A stretch of DNA of 64,000 bases from contig NC_135241.1 in assembly GCF_947623445.1 (NCBI RefSeq), forward strand, positions 23,190,501 to 23,254,500, given 5' to 3'. This document shows positions 11,607 through 23,341 of this stretch, piece by piece. Every line of letters starts with the position of its first letter. The stretch's first letter is position 1. The stretch comes from Clavelina lepadiformis. Its lineage: Eukaryota > Chordata > Ascidiacea > Aplousobranchia > Clavelinidae. The position numbers were made by a program, and so were the translations under genes. Below the pieces are notes generated by a model. That model was not told where the DNA came from and ran no database searches. It saw only the letters and a program-made list of their open reading frames with translations.

Positions 11607-12161
11607 CTCTATCCAAACCGGGTGCGCGACATTACTATTTTAACTAGGTGTGGCCGACATTGCACACACATTTTTAATCGTTAATTACTCGAAAAACTAT
11701 AGGTCGTAAACTGATCAGATTTTTAAAGGTTAGTAGCAAAAACATCTGGCTTCCTGTATACATCATAATTGTAAAACTAAAGAAAATGCATTTAGTGTAT
11801 ATTAAGTATTTCTACAAGTGATACATTTCTTGAAGTTTTTCTTGTTACGCCGCGCCCCCGTTGTGGGGAAAACCAGTTGACCGCAAGAAGAGAACACAAG
11901 AGAACAGTTAGTCGAGTTCGTGGTGCGTGAATGAGAAAACGAAAACGATACGCTTCAATGCGGAGAGAGAGCAAAATTATGAAAATATGCCAATTCTTCA
12001 AAAATTACAAAATTCAACTTTATAAAACAAAGATGGACAGATACCTGAACATTTTTAAGGAAAAGTCATCAAATTTCAAATTTCTACAGCAAACAATCCA
12101 ACTGCACGCCACGTTTTGCTGTGACTGTGTGCAGGGGAGGCCACAACTAGTGTAAATAGGG
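11607..12161. mobile_element. piggyBac-like non-autonomous element
   Basis: Starts CTCTATCCAAACCGGGTGCG and ends GTGTAAATAGGG followed by TTAA (12162-12165). The left TTAA has decayed. Same family as 6303-7356 but in the opposite orientation and without the 490-bp insert. Occupies the same place in each duplicated unit (26956-27528, 41950-43586), so it was present before the duplication. Confidence 0.6.
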
Positions 12162-12179
12162 TTAAGTAGCATTTTTACC

Positions 12180-12450
12180 ACAAATTTTAATGATGACCAC
12201 GTTTGCTTGTTTACTTTTCTCTGCTGACGTAATCATGCCGTCAAAATTTCATTGGCTGGAAATAATATCTTTCTATGACGCATTGTATTCGTGTCGATTT
12301 GTAATTGGTTATGAGTTATGACACATATAAAATACGTCTTAATGACTGAAGTGCCAGAAACACTTTCTTCTTTGGAAGAAATTCGTGATTTGCTGTTTGT
12401 TTGGAAATCATGTAGAAATGATTTGGAATGAATTTTTGTACTACGTAATG
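12180..12450 (+). promoter_or_regulatory. TATA/CCAAT block, unit 1
   Basis: Contains CATTGGCTGGAAA (inverted CCAAT box), TAATTGGTTATG and ACACATATAAAATACG (TATA-like), then a short open stretch around TLSSLEEIRDLLFVW. The same block is at 27550-27731 and 43604-43860. The short frame is closed quickly in each, so its product, if any, is unknown. Confidence 0.35.
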
Positions 12451-12723
12451 AAATTGTGGCTACATCAGCAATATAAGAATTTGGACTTTTATGAATGCTG
12501 GTGAGAAGAAACAAATAAACGAAAGTATAAACAACGGATTCAAAAAGTTAAATAGACAAAAAGAGTTCTCAAGGAAAAATATAACCACTGGCTATAGATA
12601 ATACCGATACATTAATATAACCCGTCATAGCTATAGCATTGTTGAAGTGGAGATTATTTCTTTAACATGTTTCTTTGAGCGGGATCTAAAAATGTTCTAT
12701 TATATGTTTCGTAAAACTTTCTT

Positions 12724-13308
12724 TCATTTCTTTTTGTTTTCACCGGAATTCCTCGGACGAGGTATTCGCAGTGACGCAAGGATGGTGAAGCCCTAAAACG
12801 CAATCAAAAGTTAACGGTATTACAGTCGATTTTAAAACTCATCCGTTATAACATCGTATGTAAATGGAAAAGCGTTTTCAGGGTATTTACCGTGGCTGTG
12901 ACTTCCTGCAAATCCACCAGAGTGGTTGGGCCGCTATCTTTTTTGATCTGGCCTTTCTCGGACTCAGTCGATTTAATTTGATCGTCAGACTCGACTGTCA
13001 TAGAATCATCGTCTTGTAGTGTATCTAGCAAGGCATCTATGATCGCTTCTTTCCTACTGGGATCGTTTTCCTTGAAAATTTGGATGTATTTGACTTCTTT
13101 ATCAGTCTAATATCGCAGCAAACACCACAAAACACGGTTTAAGTAATAAAGCGCCAGACACCGCAGGCGAGTTGTAACTCAAAGAAAACTTTTTAAACAC
13201 GCGACCAGTATTTTACCGGTGCTTTGTTCGGAGTAAGTGATTGTCTGGTCTTGTATCCACGGAAATTTGCTTGTATTAAGGTCGCAGCTTTGGCTGCGTC
13301 ACAGTCGC
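12724..13308 (-). pseudogene. Duplicate of the last three exons of the SP17-like gene
   Basis: Exons at 13217-13308 (IQ motif, AATLIQANFRGYKTR), 12891-13106 (acidic TDKEVKYIQIF ... IKSTESEKGQ) and 12724-12792 (ending SGENKKK, stop) correspond exactly in length and phase (92, 216 and 69 bases) to exons 4-6 of the full gene at 44155-46849. All splice sites and frames are kept, but the first three exons with the RIIa domain are missing. Similarity to the parent stops abruptly at about 13339 (44780 in the parent), inside intron 3. It is a by-product of the segmental duplication; a transcript from a new promoter is possible but nothing shows one. Confidence 0.8.
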
Positions 13309-13339
13309 CTGGAACAACGTCATAATGAGACAACGTGAT

Positions 13340-14526
13340 AATGTTTGTGGTGTTGGAACGTTGGTGATGTTTTATGCTTGCCAAGCTTTGTGGTCTCCAT
13401 ATGAAAAATCTTTCAACGAATAAAAGCAGACGATTAATTATTCACATATCGTTACAGAGTTACGTTCCGGTCCTTGCTAAAAAGCGCGCATTTTCTGATG
13501 TATTTGATACTTCCCTTTTGGGATTTATACAAACTTCCAAAAACTTGTGAACACAAAGGATTATTTGTAGCTGTAGATAGTTACTGTACTGCCTTGTACC
13601 CATTGCTGCTAGCTTTCAGGTTTGCATAAAATACACACAAACATGAACTTTCGTATATGGTTGGCTCATTATTACGTCATTTATATAAATTAATGTGTAG
13701 CGAATAACCGTAGTTTAGTTTATGTGTTTAAAGATCTTCTCTTTGAAAACAATCATCGTGCTTAGGGATCTTTATAGGAAATTAATTACAGTAAAAACAC
13801 ATCCATGACGATGTTTTAAACTTAAGTCTCGATCTTTCAACGCAAGCTCTTTTTATGCCCCTTCTTGTTCGGAATCACCTTAAGTCTTTTTATAGTGGGT
13901 AAAAAAGTACAACAACAAGCACCATCAGATTCTTAATTTTATTTCTGTTAAAGTTATGCGGTTTCAGTAAAGTTTTTAACTGCGCCTATTCATAACAATC
14001 AAAATAGACGATGCCGCAATATGAATTTTTAACAGGTCAGCTCAATATTTAGTTTTGTGCAATTGCAATCAGTAACGGTACCAAAGTCCACTGTCGGGTG
14101 ACATCGCGATATTTGTGGATGTTGGATTAGCAAATATAATACGAGTAAGAAGGTGATGACGAAACATAAAATGTGAAAGAAAATTGATTAGTGACGACAA
14201 AATCACAAACAACATAATTTTGTTCAAAACAAACTAAATTACTTCGTTGTGATGAATAACCTGGGTTAATAAAATCGAATCGTTGCAGTAATTTCTTAAA
14301 TACCAAAGTAAGATACGTTAAAGGCTTCTGTAACAAACTGCTACATGACATGCGCACGACTTGACAACAAACCGCTGTTTGGTTTAACGACTGCTGCAGC
14401 ATTTTATTTCCTGGTTAATCATTTTCAACATTGTGTTTACTTATGATGAATAAACGCCACCCGAGCGCATATCTGAACAAGTCAACACCATTTCGTATCA
14501 AGGTTTCTAAGAGACAATTAACAGTC
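13340..14526 (+). promoter_or_regulatory. Type B 5' flank of copy 3
   Basis: No gene. The part 13590-13960 is a diverged copy of 18.68-19.04 and 35.0-35.36 kb. The part 14060-14526 is the proximal type B upstream region, shared with copy 4 (20390-20849) and unrelated to the type A flank except for weak similarity in the last 70 bases. Confidence 0.5.
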
Positions 14527-17073
14527 ATGTCAAATATCGTGAAAGATTTTCTCTGGAACAAGGAATTAAGTTTAGCAAAAGATTTAAGAAAATGTTGCAA
14601 CGAGAAAGGTAACGAAAATGATAAAAAAGTATCAGCTAAAACTCTTCATCAACTAGGTTTAGTTTACAAAGAAAGAAGCGAACACTTCCAATGGAGATTT
14701 ACTTTCGCCATGGCTGTGTTAACTCTGATACGAAACTCGCCATCACGAATCACTACTCTCATACGTAACGCGCTTCCAGCAATACTAACCAACATACGAT
14801 TCGCGATTATTCGAAGCGCTGCTCTCATGAATGCGGCGATTGTGAGGAAACCTTCAAATGTTGACAAAATCAAAAACGATCTTGATAAACTTCATCGTTA
14901 TGTGCTTAAACTAGCTAAAACACAACGTGATCAGTTTGATGTTGATGCTTATGTCAATGAAGTTGTTTGTGAGAAAATTAAATCGATGAGAGAAGAAACG
15001 AAGTTGGCTCTGGATAAACTTAATCATATTCCAAATGATGCTTCATCAGAGAGATCACATGAGTTAGAAATGGACAAAATAAACCGAGTTAAGACACTCC
15101 AAGATAAAATCGCAGCAAAATATACTGATATCATGAAGTCCGTATCAGACAAGTGTATAGAAGTCATGGGAAAGCCCCCGTGTCGATACTGTCTAGCTGG
15201 AATGGGATCTTTAGCTCGTAAGGAAATTACTCCATATTCAGATTTCGAACATGTCATTTTGCTCGATGATGAATTGTTGCAGAATCACGATGAAAACAGC
15301 GATCAATATCAATCTGCGTTGGAATACTTTCGATGGTTTTCGATTTTATTTCACATGATTATATTAAGATTAGGAGAAACAATTATTCCAGCAGTGTCTG
15401 TTCCATCTTTAAATCACAACCAAATCGAGGAACACAACTGGTTTTATGACGCGCATACGCCGAGTGGTATATTGTTTGATGGAATGGTTTTGCATGCTTG
15501 TAAGTTTCCACTTGGCCGACAGGAAAAGACCAAGAACAAACCATGGACAACTGAACTTATTAAACCTGTGACAAAGATGGTGGAATATTTGGATGCAGAT
15601 GTTGATTTAAAGAATGGATATCATTTGGGAGACATTTTAACTAAAACAAGTTTTGTTTCTGGTTTCAAGTCAATTTATGATAAATTTTCACAACGCGTGA
15701 CCGATCAAATGCAATCCTTGTTGATGCCCGGACAATATCAGTCGATATTAAAACAACTTGAAGAAGATCTTAATAACTTTGATGTGGGCAAACTATTGGC
15801 GCATTTTAATGCCGCGATGTCATTCAACATCAAACGTGTTGTTTATCGAAGTTCAACTTTATTCATTGCTGCTCTCGGTCGATTGAACTCGGTTCATCAG
15901 TCGCCTTGTTCATGTTATGACGTCATAGATAAGTTGACAGAGAAACAAAAATTTGATTCAGAAACTGCTCATAAATTGGCCTATTCAATATCCATTGCAT
16001 GTGAAGTGCGACTCAAAATTTATTGTTTCAAGAGAAAACAAGACGACATATCCCTAATGTCTTTATGTTATAACACGATAGACAGTTTTCTACCTGACCT
16101 TGTTGCAACTGTTGGAGAGAAATCAATTATCGATTATTTCAAAATAACTTGGAGTTTACAAACAATGATTCGTCATAGCAATTACAACCTGGTGGAGATA
16201 GATACTGATACCAACATAATGATTTTATACCGGATGGGAATGTTTGAAAAAGTAGTTGAGGAATGGAACGATAATAAAAATGTTAGTATCGCTTGTAAAG
16301 TGTTTGTTGTTGATGCTTTAAATTTGACCTCCAGATATGAAGAAACATTAAATCTTGGCAAATCTCTTTCAACTCAAACACTTTGCATAAGGGAAAAGGT
16401 TTTCGTACTATATGTCTTAACTACTTGTTTGGTAGCATTAGGTCGCAGAGATGATGAAGTTTGCAAGACAGTAAAAAATATTTTAGACAGTTTATTACCA
16501 AATGATTCGAATGATGTAGATGTATGGCTTGGTAAAGAAGCTTATGGCCGTTACTTACTTTTTGTTGAAAATGTTCATGAAAAAGCTTTGGTCGTATTCA
16601 TCAAGCTCCATGGCTTATTTTTAAAAACCACGCAGACCATTGATGGCGATGACATGGACAAAGAATTCTGCTTAAAATATTTGTTTTCCAAAAACTTGCT
16701 TCACATTGCATTTTGTTTGCATTTCAATGGAAACAATAAACAAGCAATTAAGAAATTAAAGGAAGCTTCTAAAATTTTCAATCAATTTGAATCCGTGGAA
16801 ATTGTATCAGTTCAAGAAGCAAATTTGCTTTTAGGAGTTTGTTATTACGCTGAGAAACTGTATAGGAAAGCAATAATGGTAATTGAGAGAGCATTATTAC
16901 TTCATAAACAATATCCTTGCCAATGGATGGAACAGAGGTTACCAAAAGTGAACATGGCAGTAGAGTGTTGTAAGGCAATGTTAAATGAAAAAGATGCACT
17001 TTTATTGTTTTCTACTAATGCTGGATATAGACAGTTTGCTGCAGATTTATGTGATGTTCGTATTATTTTCTAA
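14527..17073 (+). CDS. DUF294/GlnD-type nucleotidyltransferase-TPR protein, copy 3 (intact)
   Basis: Intronless ORF of 848 residues from MSNIVKDFLWNKE; the frame is open from 14431, but alignment with type A copies supports the internal ATG. An N-terminal helical part includes a hydrophobic helix-rich stretch near residues 60-107 and a charged coiled-coil-like stretch near 150-205. Residues 225-241 hold the nucleotidyltransferase motif (G225-x-G-S228, R231-K-E233, S238-D239-F-E241), the G-S...D-x-E pattern of the Pol-beta-like superfamily, closest to GlnD/DUF294. Residues about 723-820 contain TPR-like helices (FNGNNKQAIKKLKEASKIF; YYAEKLYRKAIMVIERALLL). No signal peptide or membrane anchor. 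Family resemblance suggests nucleotidyl transfer to a protein or small molecule; the substrate is unknown. Both flanks are type B. Confidence 0.85.
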   Translation: MSNIVKDFLWNKELSLAKDLRKCCNEKGNENDKKVSAKTLHQLGLVYKERSEHFQWRFTFAMAVLTLIRNSPSRITTLIRNALPAILTNIRFAIIRSAALMNAAIVRKPSNVDKIKNDLDKLHRYVLKLAKTQRDQFDVDAYVNEVVCEKIKSMREETKLALDKLNHIPNDASSERSHELEMDKINRVKTLQDKIAAKYTDIMKSVSDKCIEVMGKPPCRYCLAGMGSLARKEITPYSDFEHVILLDDELLQNHDENSDQYQSALEYFRWFSILFHMIILRLGETIIPAVSVPSLNHNQIEEHNWFYDAHTPSGILFDGMVLHACKFPLGRQEKTKNKPWTTELIKPVTKMVEYLDADVDLKNGYHLGDILTKTSFVSGFKSIYDKFSQRVTDQMQSLLMPGQYQSILKQLEEDLNNFDVGKLLAHFNAAMSFNIKRVVYRSSTLFIAALGRLNSVHQSPCSCYDVIDKLTEKQKFDSETAHKLAYSISIACEVRLKIYCFKRKQDDISLMSLCYNTIDSFLPDLVATVGEKSIIDYFKITWSLQTMIRHSNYNLVEIDTDTNIMILYRMGMFEKVVEEWNDNKNVSIACKVFVVDALNLTSRYEETLNLGKSLSTQTLCIREKVFVLYVLTTCLVALGRRDDEVCKTVKNILDSLLPNDSNDVDVWLGKEAYGRYLLFVENVHEKALVVFIKLHGLFLKTTQTIDGDDMDKEFCLKYLFSKNLLHIAFCLHFNGNNKQAIKKLKEASKIFNQFESVEIVSVQEANLLLGVCYYAEKLYRKAIMVIERALLLHKQYPCQWMEQRLPKVNMAVECCKAMLNEKDALLLFSTNAGYRQFAADLCDVRIIF

Positions 17074-19274
17074 TTTGCTTCAATAATAATTTACAAAATA
17101 TTTTCGAAATTACAAAGTAAATTCAATTTTGTTGTGATACAAAGCATGTAATTGTTTATAACAAGCAAACAATAGACTACAGTTTACAAAGGCTGAAGCA
17201 AACGTATGTTACTATAATGCTATGTTTGTAAATTATTTTTAAAGGCAATCAGAATTGTGCCATCTAACAGAAATGAAAGCTTTTATCATTGGTTCAGTTT
17301 TGTCTTATTTGTGATGTAATATCCGGAATGGAGTAATATGAGAAATGATAAAATGTTACTTGTTATGGATTACAAGTGCCTTGGGTTACAATGTGATTCT
17401 TATTGCTCTTTTCATTCTGTATCTACAGGTATACATTATGTAAAGTCCAAGTTAGCATTGTTGTATATTTAAGTTATATGATTTAAGTGATAATGGTTTA
17501 TATGATTTTGTGTCACCCAAAACTCCAAATCTCTTTGTCATTGTGTGTCTAGACTCGCAGTAAATCCCTTACCTTTGTATTAGATTACTTTGCTTAGATG
17601 TAGTGAGCCGTGACATAGTTTGCTATCATGTGCTTGTTATCGCCCAAGTCCTTTACTTATATCATATCTAGTCACATATCAGCCATCCCAGCCTATTTAG
17701 CATATGCGTTGCAATTGCTAACCTTACTCGTTTAATGGATTGTTTGCACGCAGCATGATAAGTTAATTGCTCGTAAACCTGTTTTATTGTTTATATCTGT
17801 TAATTACGTAATAGAGACGTAGTATTAGTAGTACACCAGTATTGACGTTTATTATTGCTGTTGTACGCAGACTCACAAGGTAGTGATCATTTCCTTAATT
17901 TGGGCTTATTTGTACTTTCAGATTATAAGTAATGTTACACTGGCTTCCGTACTTATAGAAATCACGCACACGCATACACGCTCAGAAATTTGTCGTCATT
18001 CGTAGCTGTTCTGTCTGTCCGTTTGTTCGAGTGATCATTGATTTCCAGCCGTTCAATATAAAAACTTTAAAGAAATCTGTTTTGCATTTCTAATATACAG
18101 GATAGGGGGAATTCAGGCCTTGCATGGCCTGAAGGACACCCCTTAGGTGGTCCGCATCTATAAATTTGCCGATTGCACGTTACCTACCATTTTTGCTGTA
18201 TCCTTTGTAATCTTAGTGTTTAAATTATTTTTGAGGGGTTTTCATTTTTAAATAAATCTTTTATTGCTTTTATATTTCAACCTTTAAAAGCAACCATTTC
18301 TGAACTAACGAAATTACAACAAAATTTGTTGAAATTGTTGTTATAAAATTGATGTTAAAAGGCCGGTATAAATGCCGGTTTTACTTATTTCCACTCATTT
18401 CAATACAGGCCTGTACTCGTTTACGTTGCTAACGATCAAGATTTCAAAGGTTTTTCACGATACAAGGAAAAGCAACTTTATAAAAAGTAACCATTTCACC
18501 TGAAGTATTAGATCTCGTTGCCCGTTGTTAAACATGCACGGTTAGGTTGGGAGAATGGATACGAAAAATTTTGATTTTAGTTATATTTAAGATTTAAATT
18601 TGGATTCAGATTAGAAGTTAAAGTTAAGTTAGGTTTAGGTTACTTTGTTATAACATCGAAACTAGGTTCTATACCCATTGCTGCTAGCTTTCGGGCTTGC
18701 TTAAAACATACACAAACGCGAAACTATGTGTATTGTAGGCTTATTCTTACGTCATGTATATACAAATGGATACCGATAAGCTTATATAGCCTAGCTTCTG
18801 AACTGCGTTGAAAAATGTCATGTTTGGACTGTTTTGAGAGGGCTAATTACAATCTCAACATATCCAGGACGATATTTCAAACTTCAGTGTCGTTTGTGCT
18901 GTTTCCTGCTCTTTGTATGGTCCTTTGTTGTTCGGAATCACGTTAATGCTCTTGCAGGAAGTAAACAAGTAGCTTTAAATTATACCAGATACGACAATAA
19001 GCACAACCAGGTTCTTAATTTTTTTTTAATTAAATTATATCTATGTGCTTGTAGCAACAAACGTGCTTAGATGTTTGATATTCCAAATAGACTTCATATT
19101 GCTTACAAGCAAATTGTTTATACAAAACGTATAAAGATAAATAGATAAATGCATTTACCTAAAATATCTACAACAAACCATACAGCTAGGACACTGCAAA
19201 TAAGTTCTAAACCATGCTACGCCAATCAAAAAAACATGTGTTTAAAAATAATTGGTCAAGGTTTAAATTCAGAC
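17074..19274. other. Type B 3' flank of copy 3 and inter-unit DNA
   Basis: No gene found. Up to about 18.1 kb it matches the flank of copy 1; 18.2-19.1 kb matches 34.5-35.4 kb after copy 5. A decayed form of the 5485 palindrome lies at 18108-18150. The 78-codon ORF at 18834 is not conserved in the 35 kb copy. Confidence 0.5.
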
Positions 19275-19545
19275 TCCTGTCAAGTGTCGCGCACCATCAA
19301 CGAATAAACATGTTCCTGTGATCATCTTCGCACGATCCTATGCCAAAAACATAATTGCGTCTATGACATCATCAACCATGACGTTCTTCTTGCCCAGGGG
19401 AACAACTTTTGCTCGTCGTTCCGCCACGTCATCGATTCTTTCGCCGCCGTCCAACCAACGTCGTAATATGTTCGTCTTCATAAACTCTGGGTTGTAAGGA
19501 ATATAAAGTTGGTTGAATTTGTCACCAGGATGAGAGAGCGAATAT
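19275..19545 (-). pseudogene. SDR relic e, C-terminal exon
   Basis: The minus-strand reading gives the same SDR tail as relics a and f (YIPYNPEFMKTN, GRKNVMVDDVIDAIMF, ending in a decayed HLTG-type tail). Acceptor position reads CCTG. The matching N-terminal exon is missing here because the DNA beyond 19.9 kb changes to other sequence and then to the type B flank. Confidence 0.5.
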
Positions 19546-20849
19546 TGTTGGATACTTACTGGGCTGCGTTAATTCTTATCTCTTTCTCGGCGAGTACTGG
19601 AAAAACTGATAATAAATTACAAATGTTTATAGCCTACACATAGCTTTACAAGGGTGGCATATAAACAAAAAATTCAGGCATGATTGCTACTCTAGGTTAA
19701 TGCTATTTTACCAACGGCTGCGATTTTTGTGAAATGATCAACCGAAGACTTGCTCATGCAATAAACCAACTCCGACGCGGCGGCATATTTCTCACTCGCT
19801 ATGCTTCAAATATTGACGATACTGCTTGAAATATTTTGCGAAACGAACTTTTTGAAGAGCACAATTTAAATATATGAAGTCAGTTTGGTAGAAAAATTAA
19901 GTTAGTGAGCGATGAACCTGTTCCTACCTTTGGTTTTTTTCCAGATGTGGTAAAGCAAATTGATTGAAGAAAAGGGGCGCCCTTATATTTACGTTGTGGG
20001 TATCGTCAAAATCTTTAAAGGCAGCTTAACACATGGTTGATAAAGTAAAAAGGTTGCATGAAGAATCTCGTATTAACTTAACCTTAGACTAAATACGCGA
20101 CCTTTATATTTGCAATACAGCGTTACCTGCTTTACCGTTGCCGTAGCATGCAATAAAGAGAAACCTACTGTACTACAACGCCACACTTGCTTCAGGTTAC
20201 TGCCTGTTTGTAAATCAGTGTTGAAGATTAAATAAACAATTAGTAAAAACCTTGGAGATTTTGATTGTTGAAACAGATTTTATTCGGCTGCAATTATTTT
20301 CACTCGTCTACACGAAGGCGATGGTTCAACAGCCACGTGCTATACTGTTCCACTGCTGCTGTCCAAGACTCCAAGAACTCGTATATGGTTGCAATCAGTA
20401 ACGGTACCAAATTCCACTGTCGGGTAAAATCGCGATATTTGTGGATGTTGGATTAGTAAATATAATACGAGTAAGAAGGTAAGTCACGAAACATAAAATG
20501 TAAAAGAAAATTGATTAGTGAAGACAAAAACACAACAAACATAATGTTGTTAAAAATGAATTAAATTTCTTCGTTGTGATGAAAAACCTGGGTTAATAAA
20601 ATCGAATCGTTGCAATAATTTGTTAAATACCAAAGTAAGCTACGTTAAAGGCTTCTGTAACAAACTGCTACATGACATGCACACGACTTTGCAACAAACC
20701 GCTGTTTGGTTTAAAGACTGATCCAGCATTTTATTTCCTGGTTAATCATTTTCAACATTGTGTTTACTTATGATGAATAAACGCCACCCGAGCGCATATC
20801 TAAACAAGTTAACGCCATTTCGTATCACGGTTTCCAAATGACAACAGTC
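19546..20849 (+). promoter_or_regulatory. Type B 5' flank of copy 4
   Basis: No gene. 19.55-19.85 kb resembles 240-490; 20390-20849 matches the proximal flank of copy 3 closely, including the AACGGTACCAAA and CGCCACCCGAGCGCATATCT blocks. Confidence 0.5.
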
Positions 20850-23341
20850 ATGTCAAATATCATGAAAGATTTTCTCTGGGACAAGGAATTGAGTTTAGCA
20901 AAAGATTTAAGGAAATGTTGCGACGAGAAAGGTAAAGAAAATTATATAAAGGAATCAGCTAAAATTCTTCATCAACTAGGTTTAGTTTACAAAGAAAGAA
21001 GTGAGGAATATGAATGAAGGTTTACTTTCGCCATGGCTGTGTTAACTCTGATAGCAAACGCGCCATCTCAAATCACTGCTTTCATACGTAACGAGCTTCC
21101 AGCAATATTAACCAGCATACGATTCGCAGTTATTCGAAGCGCTGCTCTCATGAATGCGGCGGTTGTGAGGAAACCTTCAAATGTTGACGAAATCAAAAAC
21201 GATCTTGATAAACTTCATCGTTATGTGCTTAAACTTGCTAAAGTACAACATGATCAGTTTGATGTTGATGCTTATGTCGATGAAGTTATTCGTGAGAAAA
21301 TTAAACCAATGAGAGAAGAAACAAAGTTGGCTCTGGATAAACTTAAACATATTCCAGATGATGTTTCATCAGAGAGAGCACATGAGTTAGAAATGGACAA
21401 AATAAACCGAGTGAAAACACTCCAAGATAATATCGCAGCGAAATATACTGATATCATGAAGTCTATATCAGACAAGTGTATAGAAATCATGGGAAAGCCC
21501 CCCTGTCGATACTGTGTAGCCGGAATGGGATCTTTAGGTCGTAAAGAAAACAGAAAACAGCGATGGAATATGCGATGAAAACAGCGATCAATATCAATCC
21601 GCGTTGGAATACTTTCGATGGTTTTCCATTTTATTAGGAGAAACAATTATTCCAGCAGTGTCTGTTCCATCTTTAAATAACAATCAAATTAAGGAAAACA
21701 ACTGGTTTTATGACGCTCATACACCGAGTGGTATTTCGTTTGATGGAATGGTTTTGCATGCTTGTAAATTTCCACTTGGTCGACAGGAAAAGACCAAGAA
21801 CAAACCATGGACTACTGAACTTATTAAACCTGTGACAAAGATGGTGGAATATTTGGATGCAGATGTTGATTTTAAGAACGGATATCACTTGGGAGACATT
21901 TTAACTAAAACAAGTTTTGTTTCTGGTTTCAAGTCAGTTTATGATAAATTTTCACAACGAGTAAAGAAACAAATCCAATCCTTGTCGATGCCCAGACAAT
22001 ATCAGTTGATATTAAAACAACTTGAAGAAGACCTTAATAATTTTGATGTGGGAAAACTATTGTTGCATTTTAATCCCGCGATGTCTTTCAACATCAAACG
22101 TGTTGTTTATCGAAGTTCAACTTTGTTCATTTCTGCTCTCGGTCGATTGAACTCGATTCATCAGTCGCCATGTTTATGTTATGACATCATAGATAAGTTG
22201 ACAGAGAAACAAAAATTTGATTCAGAAACTGCTCATACTGTAAATTGGCCTATTCAATATCCATTGCATGTGAAGTTCGACTCAAAATTTATTGTTTGAA
22301 GAGAAAACAAGACGAAATGTCCCAGAAACTGTTGTATTTTAACATCACAGCCATCTTACTACCTGATCTTGTTGCAGCTGTTGGAGAGAAATCTGTCGTC
22401 GATTATTTCAAAATAACTTGGAGTTTATAAACAATGATTCGTCGAAACAATTACAACATGGTGGAGAGAGATACTGATACCAACATAATTATTTTATACC
22501 GGATAGGAATGTTCGAAAAAGTAGTTGAGGAATGGAACGATAATAAATATGTTAGTATCGTTAATAAAGTGTTTGTTGTTGAAGCTTTAAAATTCATCTC
22601 CAGACATGAAGATGCAATATCACTTGGCAAATCTCTTTTAACTCAACCACTTTCCGTACATGCAACAATTCATGTATTATTCCATATAACTAATAGTTTG
22701 GTAGCATTAGATCGCAGAGATGATGGCGTTTGCAAAATACTGAAAAATATTTTAGAAAATTTATCACCAAATGATTTGAATGATGTAGATGGATGGTTTG
22801 TTCAACAAGCTTATGGACGTTACTTACTTAATGTCGATAATGATCATGAAAAAGCTTTGGGTGAATTCATCAAACTCCACGGCTTGTTGTCAAAACGCAC
22901 GCAGACCATCGCTGGCGATGAAATCAAGAAAAAAATTGGCTCAAAACACTTTTTTTTTAGAAACTTGAACCACATTGCTATTTGTTTGCATTTGAATGGA
23001 AACAATAAACAAGCATTTAAGAAACTAAAGAAAGCTTTAAAAATTTTCAAGCAATTTGAATCCGTGGAAATTGGATTAGTTCAAGAAAGAATTTACTTTT
23101 AGGAGTTTGTTATTACGCTGAGAAATTGTATAGGAAGGCAATAAAGGTATTCGAGAGAGCATTATTATTTCATCAACGATATCCTTGCCAATGGATGGAA
23201 CAGAATTTACCAAAAGTCAACATGGCAGTGAAGTGTTGTAAAGCAAAGTTAAATGAAAAAGATGTACTTTTATTGTTTTCTACTGATGCTGGATACAGAC
23301 AGTTTGCTGCAAGTTTGTTTCATTTTCGTATTTTTTTATGA
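20850..23341 (+). pseudogene. DUF294/GlnD-type nucleotidyltransferase-TPR, copy 4 (heavily broken)
   Basis: Starts MSNIMKDFLWDKE. A TGG to TGA change at 21015-21017 stops it after 55 codons. After GMGSLGRKE about 50 bases are lost, removing the SDFEHVILLDDE catalytic strand, and a second loss removes about 22 bases at 21634. A five-base gain near 22237, a CAA to TAA change at 22428-22430 and a one-base loss near 23090 follow. It cannot encode an active enzyme. The 5' flank is type B and the 3' flank type A, the reverse of copy 1. Confidence 0.9.

Noticed and set aside
14037-14402. 91-codon minus ORF upstream of copy 3
   Set aside because: Lies in the type B promoter region and is interrupted in the copy at 20.4 kb.
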